From Pseudobdellovibrionaceae bacterium (GTDB lineage Bacteria > Bdellovibrionota > FAC87 > UBA2466 > JACKAF01), in contig JACKAF010000002.1 of NCBI GenBank assembly GCA_020635235.1, positions 248,001 through 312,000 of the forward strand: a stretch of 64,000 nucleotides of DNA, read 5' to 3'. Each line of letters begins with the position of its first letter. Position 1 is the first letter of the stretch. Below the pieces are notes generated by a model. It worked only from the letters and a program-made list of their open reading frames with translations. It was not told where the DNA came from and did not search any database. Position numbers and translations under genes: made by a program. Positions 48,693 to 58,800 of this stretch are shown in pieces.

Positions 48693-50630
48693 ATGTCAAA
48701 ATTCGGAATATCTAAGATCGTCTTCTTTCTCGCTGTCGCTGTACTGGTGCCTACCAGGCTACTTGGAGTTGTGGCCGATGAGAGCGGCGAGAAGCCGACG
48801 CTGCAAGACAACGGCAAAGGGCCTAGTGCCGCGAAGCCCAAAGGGGAGCCTCCCGCTCCGCCGGGCAAGAGTCCCGCCGCTGCCAAATACGAAAGCAAGT
48901 TTGGTAAACCTGCCCCTTCATCCCTTACCGAAGGTCATTCTAGCGTTACTCCCACTGGAGAGTGGAAGGACTATAGCCAGGCAATTGATGGGCAGAATGC
49001 TGCGGCAAGCAATTTGATTCGCGATCCTTTCAACTTGCAAAATAGACAGGCCCTTACCAACGCCATAAACAATACTCGCCAAAGAGAGTCCGCGGTCGCG
49101 GAGCGCATTATTCAAAGCGGCACCCTTTCGGCAAACGAGGTAAGGGCACTTGGCGCCATTGCGACCGGCCTAGTAGATCAGAAACTTGGGCGCTCCGACA
49201 ACTCGGGCGAAAACAACAACCAACCCACCGTTTCTCCCCAACGCATTCAACAAGCTTTGGAACGCGTGCAGCAGGCGCGACAGTTTTATAATGCAGATCC
49301 TCCGGCGGCGTTGGATGCGATTCGTAATTTAGATGAGTATAAACTCTTTACTGATTCCGGAGATGAGATTCCGGTTCTTGTAGATAATACTGAAGTCGGT
49401 TTGGCGGACGCGGGACCCGTGCAAACGGCACCAGGTCTGGAAGACAAGTTTGCGGCCATCGCCAACGGCCAGCCTTCGACCGCCGTCTACATCAACAAGA
49501 ATATAGTGAGCCCGGCAGCCGGCAACCTTACGGCCGGTGAAGAAGCCGTCACCGAACAAATTAGCGCCGAAGAAACCAAGCCCGAAGCAGCCCCTCAGGT
49601 GGCAGCGACCGGTCGTGGGCCGGCTTCAGAAGAAGACGGCGGGCTCACGGTTGAAGACGTCCTCAAGGCACTTCTTGGCGAAGAAGCCCTTGAAGAAGAA
49701 GAGGCAGGCATCGAAGTCGGGTATGACGAAGGCCTTGTCGAAGACGAATATTTTGAAGAGCACCTCGGCAAAGAAATTCCGCTGGTGCTTCGCCCGGGTA
49801 AACTGCGGGCCTTACAACGTGGGCTTAGCGGCAAGATTGATAAATCTCTACCCATCGGCACGCGCACCGGTAACGGCCTGCGCGATGATGATGACCTCTT
49901 AATGGTGGCGGGCGAGAAATTTCCGGTCCTCAAAGGCATTTTCCAAAAAGCGCGTCGCAGCCCGACCGCGACCCAACTTCTTTTCTGGCTCTCTATCGCC
50001 GTCAGTCTCTACTTCATGATGAAGCTCTTCTACAATCTGACCCAAAGGCCGCAGCCGAGCTATGCGAACTCGTCGTATTTCGCAGCCGCAAGAGATCATC
50101 AGGATGATGGGCTTGCAGAAGATTTAGAAATCAGCTTTACCGAACCGCAGCCGGTTCAAGTGAACCGCGCGATGGCGCAGCGTTTTGGAAACATCCCCAT
50201 GGTCCAGGTCGATCCTGAACTGGGACAGCTTCGAGAAGACGGTGAAATCCAGAGCGGCTCATTTGAAGTAATCGAGCACACGGCCCAAAGCCTAACTATG
50301 ATGAAAACCATCACGCAGGAAGTAACGGGAACGCTCGCTCCGTGGACGCCCAAGGACGCTCGTATCCTTGAGCCCAATAAGATTTATATCAAGATGGATC
50401 CTAAATCCGAGAAATGGTACCTCGTACGCGGTGGAGCCGACGGTAAAATCGGTGAAACGCTCGCAGAAATTTTTCCGGGTACCGTCGTAGACGGCGAAAC
50501 TTTAGGACCGCAATTCACAGCGGTACGCTACCGCCTCAAACACAACGGCAAGTGGGCGCCCACCGCGGATCGCGTCCAGTTCGTTGTGTCCGTCATGCCT
50601 AAGGGCAGCGGCCCTTCCTGGTGGAGCTAG
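48693..50630 (+). CDS. Exported/membrane protein with long disordered N-terminal half
   Basis: The protein is 645 aa. It has a signal peptide (residues ~8-25), then a long Pro/Ala/Glu/Gln/Asn-rich region predicted to be disordered (about 30-330), very acidic near 290-340. One membrane helix lies at about 415-440 (Leu-Leu-Phe-Trp-Leu-Ser-Ile-Ala-Val-Ser-Leu-Tyr-Phe-Met-Met), and a soluble C-terminal region of about 200 residues follows. ATG 48693 has GAGGGG 4 bases upstream, consistent with the sigma-54 start site. No family recognised; the layout resembles scaffold or tether proteins. Confidence 0.6.
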   Translation: MSKFGISKIVFFLAVAVLVPTRLLGVVADESGEKPTLQDNGKGPSAAKPKGEPPAPPGKSPAAAKYESKFGKPAPSSLTEGHSSVTPTGEWKDYSQAIDGQNAAASNLIRDPFNLQNRQALTNAINNTRQRESAVAERIIQSGTLSANEVRALGAIATGLVDQKLGRSDNSGENNNQPTVSPQRIQQALERVQQARQFYNADPPAALDAIRNLDEYKLFTDSGDEIPVLVDNTEVGLADAGPVQTAPGLEDKFAAIANGQPSTAVYINKNIVSPAAGNLTAGEEAVTEQISAEETKPEAAPQVAATGRGPASEEDGGLTVEDVLKALLGEEALEEEEAGIEVGYDEGLVEDEYFEEHLGKEIPLVLRPGKLRALQRGLSGKIDKSLPIGTRTGNGLRDDDDLLMVAGEKFPVLKGIFQKARRSPTATQLLFWLSIAVSLYFMMKLFYNLTQRPQPSYANSSYFAAARDHQDDGLAEDLEISFTEPQPVQVNRAMAQRFGNIPMVQVDPELGQLREDGEIQSGSFEVIEHTAQSLTMMKTITQEVTGTLAPWTPKDARILEPNKIYIKMDPKSEKWYLVRGGADGKIGETLAEIFPGTVVDGETLGPQFTAVRYRLKHNGKWAPTADRVQFVVSVMPKGSGPSWWS

Positions 50631-50731
50631 ACTCGTCGAATACACACTTCTCTCCTTTCAAGCTTCGAAATAATGGCACAAGTGTAAAAGCGTTTTTTGT
50701 CTTTTTTTCCCACGTTGACCTAGGAATTGTC

Positions 50732-50746
50732 TGGCACGCTCTCTGC
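50732..50746 (+). promoter_or_regulatory. Sigma-54 promoter of the second giant-protein gene
   Basis: TGGCACG-CTCT-CTGC, with GG at 50733-50734 and GC at 50745-50746, spacing 10, followed by AAA. The -24 part is perfect. Predicted start near 50757, 32 bases before GTG 50789. An ACACTT/AAGTGT inverted repeat lies further upstream at about 50642-50684. Confidence 0.75.
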
Positions 50747-50788
50747 AAACTCGCCTATTGAGTTTTCTCTGTTTGGTCGGAGTTGTTA

Positions 50789-53700
50789 GTGGTTAGAATA
50801 CGGTCATTTCCTGAAAGAGCTACGCTCTTTGTTTTGGCACTAGTCATTAGTTTCAATGCTATTGCTGAACTTCATAACCAGGATGCCGACCGGACCATCG
50901 CGCCCCACCACGCGACTCGCAAGGAGTTCGAAGATCGACTTGTCTCAGGTGGCGTGCTCTACAACGTGCGCACCGGGAAGAATCCCGAAAAAGAAGTCGG
51001 CATCGCTGCAATGGGGATTCTACAAACCTTAGCACCCTATAAAAAATTGAAAGCTGACGAACTGGTCAAGCTAGCGCGCGAACTTGAGCTGGCCTACAGA
51101 AATCGGGGATTTACTAGTTTTTCTAGCCTTAAGGAAAGCACCGACGCAATCCTACGCCGGGCCGGTATAGATCCTAAGATCACCGTTTCGTTGAGTAAGA
51201 GCGGGCCAAATGCATCTATGGGCTCGGAGCTCGATCTTGTAAGTTTCTTGACTCTATATCAGGAGGTACGGACGGGACGGATTTTCCGGCCTAGGGGCAA
51301 CGATACCGGCGAGCAAATTTTTGGCAAGAGCATAAATGACTGGAACGATCAAGAGATGCGACGCCAGATGCTCGACTTTATATCGGCCTTACGTTCCTCT
51401 CCTGAGTCTAAAAAGGGGCTCGAGGAGTACCTCAAGTCTGAACTAAATGGTGCTTCACTCGATGCTGAAACCTTTGCTCAGTTTGCCCAAAATTATCCTG
51501 ACTCCGCTCTCTCTGCGATGGTTCCTTATTTGGCGGAGGGACATTCAAGTACTCAGCGTCATCTTGAGCGAGTCGCGGAGCAATTCCAACAGGAGAAGCT
51601 ACGGCAACACTTGGAGAAACTACAGGCCGATGGGAAAAGGCCTTATGAGTTTGCAAGCCTGGCTACAGGCGCCCTAATCGACTTATCTCAGGGCGACCCC
51701 AAGGCGGCCGCAGCAGCCCATATTGCGGACGCTGGAGTACAGTTGAGTGCTCTCAAATCTAGAGTGAATTTCCTACAAGGGCTAAAGCCTGCAGCGCTCT
51801 CGGCTCTCGCGAAGAGAGATGTCAAGTCTTGGACTGAAATACTCGACCCGGCTGATGTTATGAAGGATGCCCTAGGTATTCTAACCAACCTTGCTGCAAC
51901 TCTATTCAAGTTGTTTGGCGGCGGACCATCCATCGAACAAATGATTTTGGAGCAGATTGAGCAGCTTCGGGATCTTGTGACCAAAATGTATAACGATCTG
52001 AGCAGAGGGCAAACTGAGATAAACGTGAAGTTGCAGCAGATGCATGCAAGTATTGAACAGCAGTTTTCGATTCTTCGGGATTTGGTCCGTAGAGAGTCCA
52101 CTAATCTAAAAGGTAGGTCACGAGATCAGTTCGCTACCCTGAATAGGATCGCCTCGGAGGTGTTTCGAGAAAGCCACTCGGAACTCGAGCGAATGCGGGC
52201 GAGCCGCTGGGAAAAGACAAAGGGCCTTTGCACCGATTTAGAAAGCTGCCTTGCTCGAAAGGAACCATCAGAGGCGCAGATTGATCAATTCCTAGGATGG
52301 CTCGGGTCCTTAACGGACTACGGGTACGACTTCTCACATGATGCTTTGGCCGTAGGACGAGGGCTCGATCTAGGCGAAAACATCCACCCTTTAGCGAGCG
52401 GAAAAGACCAGTCTAAAATGAACTTTCGACTGGGTGGTGAGCTTCCCTTTCACAAGGGGCACACGAATACGCGCCTGATCTATGACGCGTTAAAGGCACT
52501 TGACCTAGATGTGACCGGAGGAAATACATTTCTACCCGAAGAGGAGAGTCAGACGGGAGCTCAATACGCTTGGCCGGCGAATACCGATGACCTCCAGCAT
52601 ATTTCTGAGAAAGTGACTCATTTTCTGAGTAGAGGAAAACCGATCATTAAAGAGCGTCCGCTTCTGCTAATAAGTAGACTCAAGCGAATGTTGGTTGCCG
52701 CGCGCCGCACACGGCTCGCTTCAGACAATGTCTTCCCGGTTGATTCCGCGAATCATGCGAGTTCCATCAACGTTAGTAAGGTACTTGCAAATTACGAGCT
52801 AGCGCTTCACGGACTCATGGACCACATCGGTGAGCAGGTACTTCCGGAGCCTGCTTCGAACCAGGATCGGTATCTAAAACAGTATCTCGAAACCCAGAAT
52901 GACAAAGCACTGCCCGTTAAGGATCTGAAACCTAGTGAGACTGCAATTCTCCCAAAAGATGTCCTTTTTGATACGGGGAGTGGATTAGCTATTCCACTGT
53001 GCCGCGGGCCGCGACTTGAGGATATGAAGCGCGACGGGGCAACCTCCCCGAAGTTGGAGGTTCCTGAGGAAGCGTTGGCGGCCGTATTGAAGTCCTTAAC
53101 TTCGTTAATCCCAAACTCCGCCAAAATCGCAAAGGATTTAGGACTAGGAACTATTCAAGTTTGTTACCGCACGGAAATACTTAATGAACGCTATGAGCTA
53201 AAGGGCTACGGAGACCACGTTCACAAAAAGATTTTTGGAATTCCCGCTATAGTAGTTGAAGGGAGTTTCGTCGGGAATGGCGAATCTAGGGTTGGTAGCG
53301 TCCCGCTTTTCCGAAGGGCTTTGCATGATGGGAGAGAAACCCATATTCACTCGGAGATCTATTCGCCGCGCTGGAAAATTCCTGAAAAAGACGAACATCC
53401 CTCAAATGCACCGGTGACCGATTTGAGATTGGATGACAAGCAGGCTCTGGAAGCCAATCAAAAAGAGATAGACGCAGTCCATAAGTTCAACGCGAAGGGG
53501 CCGACGGGGGTCCAGCCACATTACTGGGCTTATGAAGGTCTCTACTTTACGCCGAGCTACACCAAGACAGATGAAGACAACCGGAAAGAAGGCTCATGGT
53601 TTCTTTCCGGCATGCCAAGTGCCCTTACCAATCGTTGGGGTGGCGACAGCGATAGCTGGCGCGCTCGGTTCGAAAGTGATCGTGCCGTGGAAATTTCGGA

Positions 53701-54508
53701 TCCTAATCAATTGAAGATAAGCCGCGAAATCATTGATCGCTTAGTGGAAGGCAATCTGAGCTCTTTGGCCAAAGAGGTTAACATCGAAGAAATTCGGAAA
53801 GATGCTGAAAAAGGGGCCGGTGCCTTCTCGGGCGGTTTGGTGGAAATTGCGGGTGCGCGACAATTGATTGTGGACGCTTTCGCAAAGGCCATGGGAGATG
53901 AGTTTCAAAAGGATGAAGAGTTACAGCGCCTGCTAGCTGCGCTTCCCGGTACCGACGAGATTGTTGCACTAGTGGTGAAAGATCCCGCTCAGTTCAATGC
54001 TGCTTATCGCCGAAGAAAGGCTTTGGATGGTTTGATGCACCCCGTAAAAGCCTTGCTTCAATACGTTCAAAAGCGGGAGTTCAGAAGCAGTCATCAGGGG
54101 CTTTCACACGTTATTTTGAAACTGGAAGATTTGCTAAGAGGCTACGGTGAGAATAGCGATGGCTTACAGGTTCTCATGAAGCCTTCAGATGGCGTGGACT
54201 CTAAGACCCGCGCGCTTAGAAACCACCAAATTCGAGAAGCTGTTGAGCAATACGATCTCACACCGTTGGAAATAGTGCAGGTGGGCGAGGTTGTTTCTCA
54301 GTTGGAAGCCGAGGGCAAGTCGACCTTCAACCTTTGGGCGCATTACGGCAGAATTCGCAACTCGTCGGCCAAACCCTCAAAAGACGTGGCACTGGCGCAG
54401 ATTCGCCGCGAGTACAATTTCGAGCTTGCCGAAGAAAGCCGCATCAAAAAACTATTGGTTCAGACTGGAAATCGCGGCCCCTACACCAAGCGCACCGAAC
54501 TTAGGTAG
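50789..54508 (+). CDS. Giant exported coiled-coil protein (copy 2 of 3, divergent)
   Basis: The protein is 1239 aa, the largest of the three. It has a signal peptide (Leu-Phe-Val-Leu-Ala-Leu-Val-Ile-Ser-Phe). A hydrophobic segment ending in Phe-Gly-Gly-Gly (about residue 375) precedes Pro-Ser-Ile-Glu-Gln-Met-Ile-Leu-Glu-Gln-Ile-Glu-Gln-Leu, and a coiled coil follows. Later come Gly-Leu-Gly-Thr-Ile-Gln-Val-Cys-Tyr and a Val-Pro-Leu-Phe-Arg-Arg-Ala strand equivalent to the Ile-Phe-Thr-Arg/Lys strand of the other two copies. Overall identity to the others is low, so the shared order of blocks is the evidence. GTG 50789 has GGAG 6 bases upstream. It stands alone, without an ankyrin partner. Confidence 0.68.
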   Translation: MVRIRSFPERATLFVLALVISFNAIAELHNQDADRTIAPHHATRKEFEDRLVSGGVLYNVRTGKNPEKEVGIAAMGILQTLAPYKKLKADELVKLARELELAYRNRGFTSFSSLKESTDAILRRAGIDPKITVSLSKSGPNASMGSELDLVSFLTLYQEVRTGRIFRPRGNDTGEQIFGKSINDWNDQEMRRQMLDFISALRSSPESKKGLEEYLKSELNGASLDAETFAQFAQNYPDSALSAMVPYLAEGHSSTQRHLERVAEQFQQEKLRQHLEKLQADGKRPYEFASLATGALIDLSQGDPKAAAAAHIADAGVQLSALKSRVNFLQGLKPAALSALAKRDVKSWTEILDPADVMKDALGILTNLAATLFKLFGGGPSIEQMILEQIEQLRDLVTKMYNDLSRGQTEINVKLQQMHASIEQQFSILRDLVRRESTNLKGRSRDQFATLNRIASEVFRESHSELERMRASRWEKTKGLCTDLESCLARKEPSEAQIDQFLGWLGSLTDYGYDFSHDALAVGRGLDLGENIHPLASGKDQSKMNFRLGGELPFHKGHTNTRLIYDALKALDLDVTGGNTFLPEEESQTGAQYAWPANTDDLQHISEKVTHFLSRGKPIIKERPLLLISRLKRMLVAARRTRLASDNVFPVDSANHASSINVSKVLANYELALHGLMDHIGEQVLPEPASNQDRYLKQYLETQNDKALPVKDLKPSETAILPKDVLFDTGSGLAIPLCRGPRLEDMKRDGATSPKLEVPEEALAAVLKSLTSLIPNSAKIAKDLGLGTIQVCYRTEILNERYELKGYGDHVHKKIFGIPAIVVEGSFVGNGESRVGSVPLFRRALHDGRETHIHSEIYSPRWKIPEKDEHPSNAPVTDLRLDDKQALEANQKEIDAVHKFNAKGPTGVQPHYWAYEGLYFTPSYTKTDEDNRKEGSWFLSGMPSALTNRWGGDSDSWRARFESDRAVEISDPNQLKISREIIDRLVEGNLSSLAKEVNIEEIRKDAEKGAGAFSGGLVEIAGARQLIVDAFAKAMGDEFQKDEELQRLLAALPGTDEIVALVVKDPAQFNAAYRRRKALDGLMHPVKALLQYVQKREFRSSHQGLSHVILKLEDLLRGYGENSDGLQVLMKPSDGVDSKTRALRNHQIREAVEQYDLTPLEIVQVGEVVSQLEAEGKSTFNLWAHYGRIRNSSAKPSKDVALAQIRREYNFELAEESRIKKLLVQTGNRGPYTKRTELR

Positions 54509-54643
54509 TTATTTCCTCAGGAAATCCCTAGCCCGGCGCGCTCGTTAAAGTGACATTTTTTCCCGTCAATGTGCGCGTGCGCTCATTCTGACCCACGTGA
54601 ACGGCGCGTCCAAACTCGTCTATTTTTCCAGAGTCCCGATTTC

Positions 54644-54660
54644 TTAACAGCTGTTAACAG
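54644..54660. promoter_or_regulatory. Overlapping perfect palindromes upstream of the 54822 gene
   Basis: TTAACAGCTGTTAA (14 bases, 54644-54657) overlaps CTGTTAACAG (10 bases, 54651-54660). They lie about 90 bases upstream of the -24 element at 54749, a normal distance for an activator-binding site. The rest of the 312-base gap 54509-54821 shows no gene. Confidence 0.5.
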
Positions 54661-54747
54661 TAAGCCAGTCTTTTTCGAGCTCGAACATGTCGGCCAGGCC
54701 TTCTTCAGGTAATTCAGTTAATGAAAAATTAAAACGTCCATTCCGGC

Positions 54748-54762
54748 TGGCACGCGAGTTGT
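54748..54762 (+). promoter_or_regulatory. Sigma-54-type promoter, TTGT variant
   Basis: TGGCACG-CGAG-TTGT, with GG at 54749-54750 and spacing 10. The -24 part is perfect and the -12 part ends in GT, as at 8744. Predicted start near 54774, 48 bases before ATG 54822. Confidence 0.55.
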
Positions 54763-54821
54763 AAGAGCTACTCTGCGTAAAACACCTTCGCCGGATTGGC
54801 GAATACATGGAGGGTTGGGGT

Positions 54822-55541
54822 ATGAACCGTTTTGTATTATTTGTGGCGTGCTTCGCTGTGGCGATCACGGCCTCTGTCGCACGCGCAGAATTTGATGAAG
54901 TTTCCGTTCCGGTGAACGAAGTTTTCGTTCCGGTAGGTTTTGATGACAACGATCGCGTGGAAGTGGTGCTGGACGGGTACCTGCCTGACACCTGCCACAA
55001 GCTGGCGGACGTAAAGGTCACGATCGACGAGAATTCGCACACCATGACGCTCGATCAAAAAGCTAAGCGCGTCCTTGGGGCCTGCGCGGACGTCACCGTC
55101 CCGTTCAGCAACGTGCTCAGCCTTGGTGCCCTAGAAGCCGGCACTTACAAGATTAAGCTTGCAGACGCAGAAGAGTCTCAGCCCCTGAAAGTAACGAAAG
55201 CCCCGGTCGAAACTCCGGACGACTTTCTCTACGCTCCCGTCGACAATATTTCTGTAGAGCGCAAAGATGGCGAGATTTACGCCCGCATTGAAGGCCGCTT
55301 CACGAGCTCTTGCCTGAATATGGATCGTTTCGAAGTGCATCACACTGGCAAAACCATCCAGGTGCTTCCTATCATGAAGTACAACATTGCGGCAGATGCG
55401 CCATGTGAAGTGAACGAGCGCCCGTTTAAAGAATATGTCGAGCTTCCCAATGTAGAAGCTGTACGCCATCTGCTTCACGTTCGCAGCTTGGAAGGACGCT
55501 CCAAGAACCTTGTGTTCAACCCGAAAACTGTCCAAAAGTAA
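54822..55541 (+). CDS. Exported beta-rich protein
   Basis: The protein is 239 aa. It has a signal peptide (Phe-Val-Leu-Phe-Val-Ala-Cys-Phe-Ala-Val-Ala-Ile, cleavage near Ala-Arg-Ala) and a beta-sandwich-like mature domain with repeated Val/Ile-x-Val strands. Six Cys in the mature part suggest disulphides. ATG 54822 follows GGAGGGTTGGGGT. Two halves each start with a Val-x-Val-Pro-Val or Ala-Pro-Val-Asp strand, a hint of two related domains. A strong terminator follows the stop at 55541. No family recognised. Confidence 0.6.
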   Translation: MNRFVLFVACFAVAITASVARAEFDEVSVPVNEVFVPVGFDDNDRVEVVLDGYLPDTCHKLADVKVTIDENSHTMTLDQKAKRVLGACADVTVPFSNVLSLGALEAGTYKIKLADAEESQPLKVTKAPVETPDDFLYAPVDNISVERKDGEIYARIEGRFTSSCLNMDRFEVHHTGKTIQVLPIMKYNIAADAPCEVNERPFKEYVELPNVEAVRHLLHVRSLEGRSKNLVFNPKTVQK

Positions 55542-55568
55542 TTTCGGTTGAACATTGTCATGCTACGC

Positions 55569-55601
55569 ACCCGATCCGGCCACGGATCGGGTGTTTTTTT
55601 T
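55569..55601 (+). terminator. Rho-independent terminator
   Basis: ACCCGATCCG-GCCA-CGGATCGGGT forms a perfect 10-base stem at 55569-55592, followed by G and eight T (55594-55601). It ends the transcript of the exported beta-rich protein, just before the convergent small membrane gene. Confidence 0.92.
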
Positions 55602-55605
55602 CCGA

Positions 55606-55794
55606 CTATTGCTTCTTGCAGGTACTAATTCCCAGCATCGCATAGGGCGGGCACCAGCCCACAAGGCCGGTAAGCACCGGAATAAGCCCTAAAAGAAACC
55701 AGGGATTGGCAGGGCCAACAAAGGCCAGACTGGTTAGAACCAAACCACCAACTACCCGCACACCACGTTCAATCGGATGTATGTTTTTTTTCAT
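55606..55794 (-). CDS. Small membrane protein of the DUF2892 (YgaP-like) family
   Basis: The protein is 62 aa. A basic N-terminus (Met-Lys-Lys-Asn-Ile) is followed by Arg-Gly-Val-Arg-Val-Val-Gly-Gly-Leu and two hydrophobic helices (about residues 13-30 and 34-50). Pro-Val-Leu-Thr-Gly-Leu-Val-Gly-Trp-Cys-Pro-Pro-Tyr-Ala-Met-Leu-Gly-Ile-Ser-Thr-Cys follows, which is the DUF2892 signature with its conserved Cys pair. Members accompany rhodanese or sulphur-relay proteins in some bacteria, but none is adjacent here. Single-gene unit between a terminator and the giant-protein gene. Confidence 0.85.
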   Translation of the reverse strand: MKKNIHPIERGVRVVGGLVLTSLAFVGPANPWFLLGLIPVLTGLVGWCPPYAMLGISTCKKQ

Positions 55795-55883
55795 TTTGTC
55801 TCCCCTCAGATGAGCCTCTATTATCGTCGATCTATCGGCGGCCTCAAAAGACGCGCCGTGGCCACCTGGGAGAGTGGGTCAGT

Positions 55884-58800
55884 TTAACTTGCGAGGAGCT
55901 GATCGATTTCCTTGCGCAAGGATTCCAGACTTTCTGCGATGGGCTGTTGGGGTCTATGAGCGTTGTGTAGCTCGTACATCGCGCGCAATCCGGTCAGGGC
56001 AGCGTCAAGTACTTCAACGGGCTCGTCCGTGTAAGAGTCCGATTGCAAGCGCCCTTGTAACCAAGCGCGAAGCGCTTTTACGCGTTCGCGTGCGGTCTGC
56101 GTGGGGCGCGTCGCTGGATCTGCGAAAGAAGCTTCTCCGTCCAATACCGGCTTTAGGACGATACCGCTGTCGCTCAGCTGTTCTTTGCCGTAAAGAAAAC
56201 TGCGAAGCGTATCGTTTGTTTCCGCCGAATGAGGCATCCCGAGCACAAAGTAACTTCGAATAAGATTTTTCGAACCACTAAGTCCGGACAAAGCACGCTG
56301 AACTGCCGAGCTTCTTCCGGCATCCAATAGGATGGCGTTATCCGCCACCTCTTTGACTTTAGCAAAGCGGGCGTTCACAAGAGCTTCCATCTCGGCGAGG
56401 TTTTTTGCGCGGCTTTCTTCCGTTAGTTCTTCTTTTCCGCCGCCTTTGTTTAAAGTGGCCATCTGTCCGTTTTCCCACTCCCACACCATCGCCACCGAAA
56501 TCATGGATTCCTTTTCATCCTGTAGCTTGCGCAAGTAGATCCAAGGATCTTGCGCCGGGGCGCCTTCTTTGCGCTTAGGAATCAAGTGAAAGTGCAACGG
56601 ATCCCCAAGGACATTTCGATCATGGTACTCCGGCAGGGGAGGCGCGTGCTGGAAGCTCGACACATAGGCATGAGTCGATACAAACTTGCGCGTAAAAATG
56701 GGAATGCGCGCCTTCTCCGTCACGAAGTAGCCGCTCAGCCTTAAGGCCGCTAGGTGGGTGTTGCGCTTATCCGTGTAGATTTCTTTTACTTCGTCCCATA
56801 CAGGAGTCTCGTAGCAAACTTCAATCCTGCCTAGCCCGATTTGGTGGGCGATGCGAAACGCCCGGGGGATTATCTTGTCGAGTGCCTCGGAGTGCTCGCT
56901 CATGTTCCGGCTAGAGAGTACCGCAGGTACCGTCAAGTGTTTGGGCTTGTATTCCTTGTGGGCGTAGGGAATCTCAGCGCCCTTGCAAAGCGCGATTTCA
57001 GTGATGTCTAGAGCGGTCTTTCCCTCAATCGGAACCTGACTTGCCCCTTTGGCGTAGTCATAGCCCTGAATGAGCTCCTCCATTTTTTGCTTCTTAACTG
57101 CATCGACTGCCTTATCGGTGTTTGCGAGTTGCTCCTCGTAGCCCTGGAGTAAGCGATCATAAACTGCAAAATTCCAAACCGCCCCGTCTGAACTGGTGGT
57201 GGAGGTAAGGTTACGCACGGCTTGGCGCAGCTCTTCTCCGGCCTCCAAAATATCTCGCGTGGTACCGATGGCGTTGTACTGGAAATAAATGTCCGGCCAG
57301 CGCGTCGCCATCTTCATATAGATTCTGGCGTATCGGGCCCAGTCGACGAGATTTACCAGAGGCCGATGAAAGTCGAGCCCAGGAAATTGGAGCTGCTTTT
57401 TTGCGTAAACAGACAAAAATCCTATGTTCTTCCAAGGATCTTCAATCTGCGCGTAATCGGCAAGGCGATGAATGACCTCAGGATCGCTAGCGGAAAGATC
57501 CGCCGCGTTACCAACAGCGTCGCGAGCATTCTTTGTCGCCGCCAAATGGACTGCGACAAAGCAATCAGAAATCTGTGACCAGGATCGCTCGACATTGAAG
57601 TAGTCGGTACTGAGGCATTTTGCGATTTCAGCGTCAATTTGCCTATCAAATCCTGCCTTCAGGTATTTGTAGAGCGAGCCGCGTAGGGTATTGATAGACG
57701 TCTCGAGACTCCGCAAACTTTGGCTTAGGCTCACGGTTTCAAGGCGTCCCTTTTCCAGCTGCTTTTCCAAAGAGTCAAAGCCATCGAGCATCGTCGTGTA
57801 AATGCGGTCCAAGGACTGATCTACATAGTCGAAACGCTCGTGCATCTCCTCCCGGACCGTGCCAATCATCTGCTTGATGTCTCGTAGTTCTTCCAGGACG
57901 ACTTCTTCAAAACTAGGGCCGGATGACGCGAAGAGGTTAATCAGTTGTCCCACGACGCTGACTAAATCCGTTGTGAGCTTGAAGGCGCTGTAACGGGAAG
58001 TGCCGCCAGCGAGAATTCGAGTTTGATCGAAACTGAACTTGCGCACCGAGTGGGCAATCTGGATGGCTGCAGATCCTACACCATCAATCTTGTCCGCAAG
58101 CTCACTCTTTCCCAGAAGCCGAGAGACTTGCGAAAGAAAACGTACTCTCCCAGTCATTTTGCCGACCTCTGCGCTAAACTCTTCTTCTTCACGCTCGACG
58201 CGCAAGAGAGCCTCGCTCTGGCTGTACTTCTCAGGTTTGGCTTCAGGCTTTGCTTTGAAACTCTTGCGTGACGCTGTGATGATAGAGCGCGCGTCGTCAG
58301 TCGCACTGCGGACAAGTGGGGCCGTGGCTTCCATCACTTCGCTGTCCATGTAGAGTTTGCCATCGGTGTCTTTGTAGAAAAACTGATTGCGTACTTCTTC
58401 AGAGAGAAGCCCGTTGCGTTTGGCTAGTTGCGCGAGCCCCGTTCCTACCGGCGTGAAGCCATCCCCGCTAAATAAGAGGTTGTCGGTGTGGGCCGCGACG
58501 GGGTTTTCATCGCAAATCTTTTTCCAGTCGCTGACTACCTTTTCGGCGCGATCGGCGTAATAGACCTTTGCAGAAAAGCGGGCACTTTGTGCGCGCACCT
58601 GCTGGGAGTGCGACTCCATGGCTTCCAGAAGGTTTGTGGAGTTTGCAATGACGAGCGAAGCCATACCCGAAAAAGGGCGAGTGGCCGGGTTTTGAGAGGC
58701 CAAGGTCGGCAGTGCCTTGCCCCAGGCAAACTGCATGGCGTAACGAGGATCCTCATCGATGCGGTAATGGGAGCGACTTTGAGAGATTTTGTCTTCCTTA

